A DNA stretch of 64,000 bases from Dillenia suffruticosa (Eukaryota; Streptophyta; Magnoliopsida; Dilleniales; Dilleniaceae), in contig JAVTVX010000031.1 of assembly GCA_033439265.1 (NCBI GenBank), positions 1,535,501-1,599,500 on the forward strand, in the 5' to 3' direction. Below are positions 14,086-26,230 of the stretch, piece by piece. The translations under genes and the position numbers were made by a program. Below the pieces are notes generated by a model, which saw nothing but the letters and a program-made list of their open reading frames with translations, had not been told where the DNA came from and searched no databases. Each line of letters begins with the position of its first letter. Position 1 is the stretch's first letter.

Positions 14086-16372
14086 AATACCCTATACTTG
14101 ATTATTTGCTCGTCCTCAAGCAAAAATAATTTCCTTCAAAACCAAAACAATTTTTCCAAATCCCTAACTACACGTATGATAAGTTCAAATCGAAATTGCA
14201 ATCAAGATAATCAATATTTTGTAGTATTCAATACTAAAAAAAATTACTTCTCCTATAGTCTTATAAAAATCAAGAATAATGCAAGATACATACACTCTCA
14301 CAATGGACTTCATTAATAGAGTAAAGGAAAATACTATTCAACTACTCAATGCACTTGATTTTATGTAAGGTATTGTATATCACTCAAATTAAGACAATGA
14401 GATGACATCACCATATATTTGCTAATATATCAAATGTCCACCCCTTAAATATGAAATCTATACACCAATCAAAACGTCTTTTATTTGGTTATAATGGAGT
14501 TAGGTAAATGGTAGGATAATACGTAAAAATGCTGGATGAAAATAATTTACTAAAAATACCCAAATATCAAGATATGACATTCTTTATATCAAAATAAAGA
14601 AAATACTAACTTTCAATAATTTCTTATCTCAAAATATACAAATCACTCCAACTTCAAATATATAGTGTATCACTCCTCCAAAACAAAAAATATAAAATAG
14701 AACTCCACCATAAGAGTAAACAATATCTAAAAATGAAAAATGTTTTTATTTTTCTTTTATTTTTTTTCCGACCAGCACTTTTTCTTTTTGTTTTTTTTTT
14801 GAACTTGGCTTTTTTTTTTTTTTCGTAACTCAACATAATAGTGTCTAAAAACATATATATCCGACATATATAAAAAGATCATCATGCTTAAAAATATAAT
14901 GTCATGCTATCAACTATAAGTAGATTAGTAAACTTCGGTTCAAAAATTTGGAGTTAGAAAAAAAAAGGTTATGGAGTAAATTATGTGGATAATTCAAGAA
15001 AGAAAATCTTTGGTCTTAAATGGGTTAACTAAGAGATATAAATTATTAGGGCTGGTATTTTTTCAAAAGTTAAAAGTGTATAAATCTAGACATTTTAATC
15101 ATTTTGGTGTATAAAAATAAAAAAATATACTCTGAAAATATATAACAAAACAAATTCTAGAATATTCATTCCGTGTGTGATATACGTTCAAGAAAAAATG
15201 AGAGTACAAAGAATTGTTCTTTAAGGTTTAAATTCTCACTTTGATAAATTTTTGTGTTGAATTTTGCATGCCTATTTTTAAATCAATTATAAAAAGATGC
15301 ATAACTAATTATGTACCTAATAACCACTAACACCAATCATCTTTTATAGAACCTAATTCAAAACAAATAACACACAAGAACTATAAAATCTGAGAAAATT
15401 TTGTTGGTATGGAAGAAAAAAATTCAGCAAAATCTCTCGAGAACCAACAAAAAATTTAGCACTCAAATTACTCAAATTCCTAAAAAAAATCAACCTATAT
15501 AGATGCTCCCTCTATATTTAAACTAAGTATTGTTTTCAATGTGCAAAGTAAATAAAATAAAAAGTAAAGAGAACAGAGAATTCTCTTGAAACTTGCGGCT
15601 TCCTTTTTAATAGCAATTTCTTTCCTATTGAATGAAAGACATCTTATTCAACTTTAAGATATCATCAAAACAACTTAATTAAATCAATAAAAACAAATAT
15701 TAAAGAAAATCATAAAAATATTGGATTGCCTCCCAATAATTGCTTTTATTTATTGTCTTTGGCTAAACTTAATCTCCTTACTTCAGCCTGACTCATAAAT
15801 CAGTCCGATTTATCTAGAATTCAGTTTGCCTAACATAAATTTCAATCTTGAATCGAATTGACAAACTTTTTGGCTTATTATGGACTGCTATGATTTGATA
15901 CTTTCCTCAACACAAAAAAATTCTTGGCTCTCATATTGTACCCGAATTTGACCTAATTTGCATCCAAAATAGTACATGCATCAATATGTTCACTATCTAG
16001 AAAATCATACTTCACATGCGACGAATCAACCATACAATTTTTAATAGGATCACTTGAGTAAAAGATATAAAATCTATGATCATGTTCAACAATTCTATCA
16101 ATACAATCCACTCTAAAAATATCTTGTCTATCAAAATTTCTCTTGGAATGAAAAACATTAAATTCAATTTTTTTCCTTATTCATTCTCAAAATCAACTCC
16201 CACAAGAAATATCAATCAGTACTTGTACAGTAGTAAGAAAAGGTCGGCAAAAAATCAAAGTGCTCTCATCAATATCCATATCCAAGACAACAAAATCGAT
16301 AGAAAATAAATTTATCAATTTTAACCAATATATCTTCAACTATACTTTTGGAATACTTTATACTTTTATCAA

Positions 16373-16927
16373 CTAATTGTAAGAAATATCAGTTGGTTTA
16401 TACTTTCTTAACCCTAACTTCAAGAATATAGAATATGGCATGAGATTAATACCACCACTCAGATTATATAAAATATTAGAAAAATCAATAGAATCTATAA
16501 TGTAAGGGATAGAGAAACTCATTGCATCTTTAAATTTCAGCGACAGCTTCCTTTGTAAGACTACAGAACACTCTTCTGTGAGCTTGACCTTTGAAACTAT
16601 ATCTGACTTCCTTTTCTTATTGATTACATCCTTGAGGAACCCCCAGTAACTTGGTACCTGTCTAATGACATCTATAAGAGAAATGTTAACGTACAATTTA
16701 TTAAAAATTTTTAAAAATTTTTCAAATTTTGCCTTTGCATGTAAAAAACACCTAAGAAAAGAAATAAGAGGTTTATATTCACTCAAATGTAAATTATTTT
16801 CATATTTAGAATCCGGTGCCTTGATCTTCTCATTTATAGGTTGATGGATTTCTTCCTTGATCTTTTGTTTTTCCTCTTCATCTTGGGACAAATCTAAAAC
16901 CTCCTGCAATTCTTTCTCTTTTCTCAA
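16373..16927 (-). pseudogene. Athila-type gag C-terminus / protease fragment
   Basis: An open frame of 184 codons. It carries a stretch beginning PSYWGFLKDVI, then LTEECSVVLQRKL and FSIPYIID, then LYNLSGGINLMP. In Athila/Tat polyproteins this string links gag to the aspartic protease, whose active site normally reads D-[ST]/L-GA. Here the catalytic Asp is Asn and the Ala is Gly, so the protease should be dead. The frame stops soon after this motif and no reverse transcriptase follows on the minus strand. It is a decayed part of the surrounding LTR element. Confidence 0.8.
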
Positions 16928-17173
16928 CGAGATTGCATTTGCCTACACTCTAAGATTCTTCTCAGTGTCACTTGACAGCCTAGCTAGCACATGAGAATGA
17001 AAGGTGTTAACTAATTGATCAATTTTATTTTCAAGTCTCTCAAACCTTTTATTTGTTGTTAAAACCAATCGTTCGATTGTTAACTCCTACGATGCCTTGT
17101 TTTCCCTTTATTGTGGCTGCGGACTTGAGTTAAACCTCGATGGATTGTTTGGTCTCTATGGTGCCCCTTGACT

Positions 17174-17428
17174 TCATGAAAAATTGGGATGGTTTCTCCA
17201 CCTAGGATTATATACATTTGAGTTGGGGTTATTCTGAGGTCTGCCAAAGTTAGAAATATAATTCACTTGTTGTACCTGTGGATACTCAGAAGACATGTGA
17301 GTAGATTCACCATAAGAATCACAATACAAGACTTGATTAGTAACAATATTAAGTTGATTTATTTTTATGACATTAATCAATGAATCAATTTTTACGCCAA
17401 GCATGGTAAGACTATCAACTCCATGCAT
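17174..17428 (-). pseudogene. Athila-type gag fragment with degenerate zinc knuckle
   Basis: An 84-codon frame. It contains CDSYGESTHMSSEY, a CCHC knuckle with the second and last Cys changed to Tyr, followed by QVNYISNF and NPRWRNHPNFS. That order (knuckle, then QVNY, then WRNHPNFS) is characteristic of Athila/Tat gag. Upstream (17430-18250) further gag sequence is broken by stops and shifts. It is part of the LTR element at 12824-20087. Confidence 0.8.
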
Positions 17429-18701
17429 GCCAACTTTCTGCCTAGAAATCTCATGTTCGTTAAACCACTAATATTAATTAGAAGCTATATCATCAAATAA
17501 TGCACATGTCTCATTATATGACTTACTCTTGAATGCACCTATAGTTATAGTATCAATAGTAATCTTAACAAAGTGTAAAAGATCATCATAAAAAGTTTGT
17601 AAAACTAACAAATCAGGTATACCATGATGTTGGTATTTCTTAATCAAAATTTTAAAATATTCTTAAGCACTATATAAAGATTCACCATCGAATTATCTAA
17701 AACTATGAATATCATCATGTAACTTAGCAGTTTTACTAGTTGGAAAGTATTTAACTAAAAGTACTTGAGACAGTTTTCCTAATTTGTAAAATGATTAGAA
17801 GGGAATGGGTTAAATCATACATTTTCTTTTTCCTTAAGAGAGAAATGGAATAGTTGTAATCTTATGGCATCTGAGCTTACTCTATTTAGCTTGATGGTAT
17901 CATAGATTTTCAAGAATTTTTTCAGATAATTGTTGGGATTTTCAAAAATTTCTCCTCTGAACTAATAAGTTTGCACCATACCAATGAGATTCGATTTTAG
18001 TTCGAAGTTATTTACTTCCACATGGGGTCAAGCAATGCTAGTCTACAAGTTCTGAAGTCTGCGTATAAAAAACTCTCTCATTGCTCTATTCTTTTGATTT
18101 ATTGCTTCCTCACGTTCCTTATTTTCCCTACCTTGTTTACAAATGATTTTAAGAGTTTTCTCTATTTCAGAATCAAATTCGGCTAGATCAAGACTTTTCG
18201 ATCTCAACATAAACTCTGTATGGATACAAAACAGAACAAATTTAGATTTCTAAAATAAATTGCAAAAACCACTCTAATAAATCTAAATTACCTATATAAG
18301 AATAGAAATCACAAAAATACGATCAATGAATGTACGAAAGTCATCTAAACAGTTAACTAAAAAATAAAAAATCATGAAAAAATAAAAGAATGAAAAAACC
18401 AATGAAACCGATAAAATTTGGTCAAGATAGGGTGGTGTCCATAACAAAACTATGGATTTTGCTCAGCAGGCCAAAATCCTTTGGAACAAGCGGTTGATTA
18501 ACTCTAAATCAAAATTTTTTTCTCAGACTGCAAAATTTTCAAAAAATTCTCAACAAATTTTCAAAAATCTATCTCCAAAATAGCAACTGTATAACCTAAA
18601 CTCTAATATAAGAAAATAAACAACAAATATTAAAGTCCAATTTCAAATAAGATTGTTCTGGTTGATGTTCAAAAATATCACTGGCAATGGCGCCAATAAC
18701 T

Positions 18702-20087
18702 TGATGTGCGATTTTGATACCACAAATTCAGATAAATATATCATAATCAAGTATTGTGTATAGAGCTGAAATCAAGTATCGTTCATACGAGAATATTTTA
18801 TACTGCCAAATATAAAAAAATCTAATCTAATTTAGATAAATCAAATCAAAATTATGATAATACTGAAAATAAAACTAAAATCAGAATATGAGAATTCTAG
18901 ATCATGAAAAACTCTAATGTGATGGAAACTCTAAAATATCGATTTTATCAATTTCAATTTCTTACACAATCGAATCTTTTTAAATTCCTAAATTTATTTC
19001 CAAAATTAGATTCGCTCAATGATCATGCAATGAATCGCTAATGCGACTAAACAAAACCCAATGGTCATGTAATTTTGATTAATTGGATTGCATTAAGTTC
19101 GGAGAAAATCTATAATCCTTAAAACCCACACACGAAATTAATCAAATGGTCATGCTCATAATCTCATGCGGATTTTATTGTTCGGACTAATCTTATATAA
19201 TTATATGGGTCATGCATACACTCGATCTCAAATCATGAAAAATGCAGGTTTAAACGTTTCGAAACATTAATTTCAACAATAAAATTTTATCAAATAATAA
19301 TCATACCAATAAAACTTAAATAAAAGAAATAAATCAACTCAGTAATTAATTAAAAATAGAATTTATTGAGTTCTAGGAGTAAAATAATTTAGTTAGACAT
19401 TGAAAAGAAAAACTAGCAAAATAAATAAAATATTATGACCCTTGTTTGTCCGAGAATGGATGCGGAAGGCATGTGCTATGGAGGCGGTCGCTAGGATTTG
19501 TAAGGTGGTGAGGGAATGGAAAAAAATAAAGAAGGAGACGTGAATGAAGGGAGACGTAAGCGAATGAGAATGTTGTTTGCCCTTTGCTATTATATTTATA
19601 AAATTCAAACCCTAAAAGAATTTGAAAACTTGATTATTGACTTTGAATTGGAAACCTATAGTTGTTAGGATGATAAAAATTTCTTGTTTCTCCATAAATT
19701 TGGAAACTTTCATGTTATCTTGATCCTAGAATAATTTTTGAAAGTAACAATAGCTTAATTTCTGAATTTTAAGTATTTAGTCTCCTTTTTCATTAGAAAC
19801 TTGATTTACATCACTATAGTAAATTCGGTTTGATATGCTATTGTATGAATTAGTCTCTGTACTTCTCACAAAATTTGTAACCCTTGAAGTTTTCTTTCCA
19901 ATGCCATAAGAATCATCTCAATCAGATATCGAAACAGAAAATTATATCTGGAATACTGTCAACTGTTTGTCTAGTCCAAAATTAGTAAGTAAAATCTAAA
20001 ATTTTCTAAATCATTAATCATGAAATTAAATTAGTGTAATATTATAAAATATGATTTAAAACAGTTTTAAAATTTCTAAATAAAGTC
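18702..20087 (-). repeat. LTR of the Athila-like element (5' LTR in element orientation)
   Basis: Starts TGATGTGCG beside the primer-binding site. The outer end appears truncated by about 45 bases relative to its partner and runs into the duplicated flank at 20101. A segment at about 19823-20000 is absent from the other LTR. Confidence 0.75.
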
Positions 20088-20385
20088 TTTTTCTCTTTTG
20101 GCCAAGGAATTATGCTGTAGCTAATTTTTGGTCTCAAACCTGATGAACATTGTCATTTCATTTCTACGATTTTCTCTCTTGTCAGAACATTTGATAAATG
20201 ATTAACTATTTTATGCAATAGTGTTTTTTTTTATGAAGTTTCGGGATTCCCTCATTAGTATTATCAGTTCACTTGTTGTATATTTAATGCTCGATAATTC
20301 TATGTAGTTCACATATAAAAACCTTTGAATGTGCATCATTATGAACCTTGTAAAAATATTTACAACATGTAGATCTAAACATAGG

Positions 20386-20425
<40 letters not shown>

Positions 20426-20870
20426 AAAATAAGCTCTTGAGTACGAATATTAGAAATCAAAAAATAGGTATCAAGAGAGTCAGATATTAAATTAGACTCC
20501 ACATCTATTCAAATTGAGTTAGTTAGGATTTTAAATATTGATGGTCAAGTAACGTAAAAAAAAAAAAAAAAAAAAAAAAAACCTAATAGAAATGATGAAG
20601 GGAAAACGTAGCTCATGCAAACCCAAACTAGGATTGTAACAGATTGCGCACAAATGAACTATGTGGCAAAGCAAGCCCAATGTATTCACTGCTTACCTAC
20701 TTATTTTCATTAGATGCACTGAAATATATCAATGACCAAAATTAAATTTTTGTACCCTCAATGAATTATCAATGATTTAGCTTGTCAAATTTAGGTATGT
20801 TATGATCATAAATTTAAAAATTGATTAATACTGACCCTATTATTGCGGCCAAGCAAGGCGTGCGATACCG
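20088..20870. other. Intergenic stretch between two LTR elements
   Basis: Contains the second copy of the 61-bp flank (20101-20161), a TA microsatellite (about 20389-20422) and a poly-A run (about 20558-20582). No gene is seen. Confidence 0.5.
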
Positions 20871-22905
20871 TGTAACAGACAATGGAATTGAGTAGAGGCA
20901 GACTTCAACATTTTCAGATGCAATAGTTACTTTGGGTAAGCAACTTCAGATAACTGTAGAGGAGGTAAATAATGGCTGTTAGTTAGCATGACTGTAGAAG
21001 CCTAATGTTTGTTAGTAAGCATAACTGTATATGTCCAAATAGCAATTAGGTTGTTGAGTTGGTTGAAGAAGTAAAAGCCACAGCTTAGAATTCAACAATG
21101 CATATATAAGCTAGACGGGAAAGGTAACGCAGAAGATTCGGAAGCTAAAAGCATCTTCTTCTTGTCACTATCTCTCTCTCTCTTTAAACCCCTCTCTCTC
21201 CCTCTATCTTCTTCTCTCTCTGTAACTCTCTCTCCCTCTTCTCCTTCAATCCTTTTTTCAATCTACCACATTTCAAGCATTCCTTTTATCACTATCCTAC
21301 CCATTAACGTGGTAAAACCCACGTCTCTATACTTTGTTTGCCAACTTTCATGCTCTGTTTTTGAGATATTCTTGAAGGCAGTAGTTACTGTACCTAAATC
21401 CTTTCTTTTGGGTCTTGGGCTGTGATAAATTGGTATCAGAGCTTTCGGTTCTTAGCTAGATAATTAAGATGGCTGAAGGAACTCGATTGAAAGCAATTGA
21501 TGAGCAGCTCAGGAAACAAGAGATCAGAATCCAAGAAATGGCTGTAGAAATCAAAGAGAATTATGTAGTAATGGAAAGAAAATTTGAAGAACAACAAAAA
21601 GACATGAAACAGAAGTTTGATGAGTACTCCCAGAGAATGGAGGCTCTTATAGCAGGACTGGAGGCCAAAATGAGCAATTTGATCAGAAAGTCAACTAAGG
21701 ATTTGGTTGAAAAACAACACCAAGAAAGGTTCTCCAAGTTACCCATCTTGCCTACTCCCTCAGACACCAGAATCCAAGCTAAAAATGGTCTTCAATAGCC
21801 CAAGAAAGACCTGAACAACCAAGAATTTATACCAAATCCACCAAAAATTGAGTTATCCATATTCACAGGAGAGCTGAAGTATGGTTCCAAGGCTTGAAAA
21901 TGGTAAAAAAAAGAAGTCAGTTCGGATGAGTTTTCACAACTTTTATGCCAGCGTTTTGAGGACAAAGGAGTACGAGATGAAATTGAAGAGTTTAACAAGC
22001 TACAACAACATGGGACCATGACTGAATACCAGGAAAAAGGAACTTTGGTCTATTATGCTCCACAAAATCCCAAAACTCACTGCGTCCTACCTTATTTCTA
22101 GCTTCATTAGTGGGGGTGAGAGAGGAAATCAAACCAATACTAAGGATGTTGAAACCAACGACCCTATTACAAGCTTTCGAAATTGCAACATTACAGGAGC
22201 AAGCATTGCAATTGGCTAAACCAAGGAGAGCTGAAATGAATGAGAGTTGGGATCCACGAAGAACCAAGAATATGGAATTTATTTGGTTCCAGCCTCCAAA
22301 TCTCCATCCTTGAGGGCAAGGATGTGCTAGGGCCGAGGATGTGTAACAGACAATGGAACTGAGTAGAGGCAGACTTCAGCATTTTCAGATGCAACGACTA
22401 CTTTGGGTAAGCAACTTCAGATAACTGTAGAGCAGGTACTTGATATCAGTTAGTGCAGATAACCAATGGTTGTTAGTTAGCATGACTACAGAAGCCTATT
22501 GTCTATTAGTTAGCATAACTGTATATGTCCAACTAGCAGTTAGGTTATTGAGTCGGTTGAAGGAAGTTAAAGCCACACTTAGCTTAGAATTCAACAATGC
22601 ATATAAAAGCTAGATGGGAAAGGTAATGCAGAAGATTCAGAAGCAAAAAACATTTTCTTCTTGTCCCTATCTCCCTCTTTCTATCTTCTTCTCTCTCTGT
22701 AACTCTCTCTCCCTCTTCTCCTTCAATCCTTGTTTCAATTTACCACATTCCATGGCATTCCTTTTATCACCATCCTACCCATTAACATGGTAAAACCCAC
22801 GGCTCCATACTTTGTTTACCAACTTTCATGTTCTGTTTTTGGGATATTCTTGAAGGCAATAGCTACTGGATCTAAATCCTTCCTTTTAAGTCTTGGGTTG
22901 TGACA
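20871..22905 (+). mobile_element. Short Ty3-type LTR element, LTR-gag-LTR without pol
   Basis: LTRs at 20871-21427 and 22342-22905 start TGTAACAGAC. The right one ends GTGACA and the left one GTGATA. They differ at about 7 of the first 97 bases. The primer-binding site TGGTATCAGAGC (initiator tRNA-Met type) is at 21431-21442, four bases after the left LTR. A purine-rich stretch (gggccgaggatg) precedes the right LTR. The flanking pentamers are TACCG and TATTG, consistent with a 5-bp target duplication changed by two C-to-T steps. The interior of about 0.9 kb holds only a damaged gag. Confidence 0.85.
21469..22313 (+). pseudogene. Damaged Ty3 gag
   Basis: An open frame from ATG 21469 gives MAEGTRLKAIDEQ and a long coiled-coil-like stretch rich in Glu, Lys and Gln, then stops at 21796-21798. 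Further in-frame-shifted gag follows: REEIKPILRMLKPTTLLQAFEIA near 22115-22190, a string typical of plant Ty3 gag. Between them the middle of gag is missing and there are several frame changes, so no full gag can be made. A related gag lies at 33774-34545. Confidence 0.75.
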
Positions 22906-23929
22906 TATTGTTATGCCCTTGGTCGGCCTTGTTACAACCGTTATGCATATGGGGTGCCTGCAAAAACCTCCACTAACCGGGAAAAGAAACTCATACCTTT
23001 GAGTGAGATTTTTGTCACATTGTGTCTTTGTGTCTACTTGTATAAATAAATTCAATTTCAATATTTTTTTCTTATTTAGCACCGATATTTGAAAACTCAA
23101 TTAATTCGATTTGAATAGTTGTAGATCCAATTTAAAGGCTGACTTGATATCTTCATTAAAAAAATTTAATATTTTATGACTAAATTCATAGAACATTGGT
23201 AATTTAATTTCAACATTAATTATGCTAATAATTATTATATCTGGAGCAAAATATAATATGAAGCGAGTAGAGAGAAGTAGCCATAATGATTTATAATATT
23301 GAGGAGAGCAGATAATATCCTATATCTAGTTTTTATGATACTTTTAAAACTTTTATCGATATCTAAGAATTTAAACAATATTTTAAGAATTTTTTAACTG
23401 AGATATTGATAATAAGTTTTTCAACTTTTGCATATTAATATTTGTTGTTGCAGTTGCGCCCCTTCATGCACCCCGTCCATGCACAACCTATAAGAGAATT
23501 ATAGCTTCTACAAACGAAATTACCTTCACCCTCGTTCTTTCATTTTTATTTTTTTATTTTTTTAATAAGCAATCAGAGTCATTATCGGATTCAATTTTTT
23601 AGGGAAGAGTTCTTATAACACAGTTTTTTTTTATTTATAAATTTTAAATTTAATATTTAATTAAGAGATATAGCGTCCTCACTTGCCGAGAATCTCACCA
23701 TTGGTCCTTCACCTTAATTCTAAAAGATTGGGAAAGGAAAAAAAATAAAATGAAAGAACTTAAATTAAAAATCCACCAAAATACCATGGGATCTCAAACC
23801 CCATGCCCAGTTCTAGTTATGTTAGAAACGCTTAATGTAAGACTTTAACCACGTCTCTCTTGTTCCCATGCAAACTGTCGGTCAGTATGTTGCATATTCC
23901 TGAAATCTTTAGTTCTGAAATTCTTCATC
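22906..23929. other. Intergenic region upstream of the PPR gene
   Basis: AT-rich and non-coding. A stretch near 23090-23170 ('attcgatttgaatagt...') recurs in diverged form near 29460-29520, so it is probably part of a dispersed repeat. I found no clear TATA box for the PPR gene. Confidence 0.4.
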
Positions 23930-25495
23930 ATGCCTTTCAATGTCAATATAGTTTGGCTTTGGAAACAAGTGGACCAAATCCGAACCCACATCATTAAAGT
24001 CCCAAATCACAAAATCTTCTTCAACTCCATTTTGGGTCACCTCACCCGCTCTTCCACCCCACAATTTGTTTTCCTTCTATATAACCAAATGCTCCAAAAC
24101 CAAAATTCACATGACCATTTCACCTTCATGCACGCCCTCAAAGCTTGTTCCTTACTTAATGCATTCCACAAATGTCTTGAAATCCATGCCCATGTTATAA
24201 AATCCGGCCATTATGCAGATATCTTCATCCAAAATTCAATACTCTATTTCTATGGCGCTATCAGAAATGACATCCCTTCTGCCTATCGGCTGTTTGATGA
24301 AATGCTCCTCCCAGATATTGTTTCTTGGACTTCAATTATTTCTGGGCTTTGCAAGTTTTATCACCTAGAAGAAGCGCTTTTAACATTTTCTTCAATGATG
24401 CACCAGCACCAGGACGTGGACCTAGAGTCTAATGCTGCCACTCTTGTTAGTGTTATTTCTGCTTGCTGTGGATTGAAAGCAACTAAGCTTGGCAAAGCTG
24501 TTCATGGTTATATTTTGAAAAGTGACTACGTCAGTGGGCATAACATAATTCTGGAGAATGCCATGTTGGATTTTTATGTTTCATGTGGGCCTTTGGATGG
24601 TGCAAGGTACTTATTTGGTACTATGCCTAAGAGAGATGTCGTTTCTTGGACAATTTTGGTGGGGGGTTTAGCTCAAAGAGGGTTTTGTCAAGAGGCTGTC
24701 AAGACTTTTCAAGATATGGTGCAATTAGGAGAAGCTATGCCTAATGAAGCCACTATAGTTAATGCTTTGTGTGCTTGTTCTTCTCTTGGCGCCTTGAGTT
24801 TAGGCCAGTGGGTACATTCCTACCTAAGTGCACGCGAAGATCTTACAGTGGATGGTACCATCGGGAATGCCTTAATTAACATGTATGCCAAGTGTGGGGA
24901 CATAGTTATGGCGATCACGGTCTTCAAGATGATTAAATGCAAAGACATAATCTCATGGAGTACTATTATTAGTGGGTTGGCAATGAACGGCCACGGGGTT
25001 CATGCCATACAGCTATTTTCATTAATGTTAGTTCATGGGATTCCCCCGGATGATGTAACATTTCTTGGATTGTTATCTGCATGTAGCCATGGAGGACTTG
25101 TTGATCAGGGGTCGTCGTTCTTCAAGGCCATGACTGATGTATATCAAATTGTCCCCCACATGAAACATTATGCTTGCATGGCTGATATATATGCTCGAGC
25201 TGGGCTTTTGGAAGAGGCAGAGGCTTTCATTAGAAAAATGCCTGTGGAGGCTGATGGTTCTGTTTGGGGAGCGTTGCTTAACTCATGTAAAATTCATGGC
25301 AATGACAAGATGTTCAAAAGGATTAAGGATAGCCTTCTTCAAACAGGAAGTGTGGCTGGGGGGATATATGCTTTATTATCAAACACCTATGCTATTTCTG
25401 AAAGTTGGGACGATGCGAATAAGATTCGCGATGAGATGAGATTGATGGGGATGAAAAAGATGGGGGGATATAGTTGGATTGAGGCTAATCGTTGA
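23930..25495 (+). CDS. E-class pentatricopeptide repeat (PPR) protein
   Basis: One uninterrupted exon of 521 codons, as usual for plant PPR genes. Repeats of about 31-36 residues run through most of the protein. Clear signatures are LPDIVSWTSIISGL, GNALINMYAKCGDI, RDVVSWTILVGGLAQRG and KDIISWSTIISGLAMNG, the mixed P/L/S arrangement. From about residue 440 the C-terminus reads as the E motif (VWGALLNSCKIHG, YALLSNTYA, MKKMGGYSWIE). No DYW deaminase domain follows. PLS-E proteins usually bind RNA in mitochondria or chloroplasts and help C-to-U editing, often with a partner that supplies the deaminase. The organelle and target cannot be read here. The frame is intact and the codons ordinary, so I take it as functional. 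Confidence 0.9.
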   Translation: MPFNVNIVWLWKQVDQIRTHIIKVPNHKIFFNSILGHLTRSSTPQFVFLLYNQMLQNQNSHDHFTFMHALKACSLLNAFHKCLEIHAHVIKSGHYADIFIQNSILYFYGAIRNDIPSAYRLFDEMLLPDIVSWTSIISGLCKFYHLEEALLTFSSMMHQHQDVDLESNAATLVSVISACCGLKATKLGKAVHGYILKSDYVSGHNIILENAMLDFYVSCGPLDGARYLFGTMPKRDVVSWTILVGGLAQRGFCQEAVKTFQDMVQLGEAMPNEATIVNALCACSSLGALSLGQWVHSYLSAREDLTVDGTIGNALINMYAKCGDIVMAITVFKMIKCKDIISWSTIISGLAMNGHGVHAIQLFSLMLVHGIPPDDVTFLGLLSACSHGGLVDQGSSFFKAMTDVYQIVPHMKHYACMADIYARAGLLEEAEAFIRKMPVEADGSVWGALLNSCKIHGNDKMFKRIKDSLLQTGSVAGGIYALLSNTYAISESWDDANKIRDEMRLMGMKKMGGYSWIEANR

Positions 25496-26230
25496 TAATG
25501 TCAACTTTAGGGTGTCTCTGTCATGTTATATACAAGAGATTCTCAATTAGCATTTGATTTATGATCATCTTATAAAATAATTTCCTGTTGTTACTAAAGA
25601 CTTGCTTTTGCGAATGGAATTTGTTGTGCTGTGGCAGTCAAGGAAAGTGGGTTATGTTGCATATGCTGGAGATGAACTATCTTCATCCTTAAACCTTCAT
25701 AAGGTAGTTCCAATGAACTTTCATGAGTCCTAAGTAGTGATGCCTGTTTATTTATTTATTTATTTACTTATTTATTATTTTTTTTGTGGTTCCTTGTTTG
25801 CACGGTATTGGGATTCATGTTAACTTTACTGTTTACTACTGTACTTAACTGATAAGTTTATCTTCCATGATAGAGAAATTCTGAAAAGAAACAGGTTTTG
25901 TTTTCTCTCAAAACAATAATGAATTGGTTATTATGCAGTCTGAGAAATATTCCAGGATTGCGGAAGTTAGTTACATGATACAAATACTATAGTGAGTTCT
26001 TAAATACATGATACAAACACTATAGTGAGTTCTTAAAATTATTTTGCTACAATTCTAATTTTTCCTCCTTATCTAGGTAACTTGGGTATGTTTGTTCCCC
26101 TAATTTTCTAATAATACATTTCATGCTTTTCTCTGTACTTAAACTATCATGTAATGAAGCTTTCAGTTGCCAGTTCTTTGAAGGTAAAATTGCGGCTATT
26201 AAGATTCATTGGATGTTATTTATTGTTCAG
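25496..26230 (+). other. PPR downstream region with RAN1 intron-1-like sequence
   Basis: Near 25529-25553 the sequence 'agagattctcaattagca' matches RAN1 intron 1 ('ggagattctcgattagca', near 6210). The 60 bases just before 26231 align with the end of RAN1 intron 1, including 'tttgaaggtaa' and 'tttattgtt.ag'. The middle is too diverged to align by eye. A 33-bp tandem pair is at 25973-26038. Confidence 0.45.
25973..26038. repeat. 33-bp tandem duplication
   Basis: Two adjacent copies (25973-26005 and 26006-26038) starting 'acatgatacaaa' and ending 'gagttcttaaa', with about two differences. Confidence 0.9.

Larger units (their letters stand above)
12824..20087 (-). mobile_element. Non-autonomous Athila-like LTR retrotransposon
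   Basis: The two direct LTRs (12824-14085 and 18702-about 20087) start TGATGT; the left one ends TATCA. By hand alignment they differ at about 16 of their first 100 bases, so the insertion is old. Reading on the minus strand, a primer-binding site TGGCGCCATTGCCAG (18681-18695) lies next to the 5' LTR. It resembles the tRNA-Asp type site of Athila/Tat elements. The motif TTGCTTGAGGACGAGCAA, common just before the 3' LTR of these elements, sits at 14106-14123. The 4.6-kb interior has gag and a trace of protease but no reverse transcriptase or integrase, so the element depended on others for copying. The interior 14124-16370 and 17430-18680 has no intact frame. Confidence 0.85.

Noticed and set aside
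16076-16309. 77-codon plus-strand frame inside the Athila-like element
   Set aside because: It is antisense to the element and is low-complexity Asn/Ser/Lys-rich sequence.
22816-23100. 94-codon minus-strand frame
   Set aside because: It overlaps the 3' LTR edge of the short Ty3 element and has no family match.
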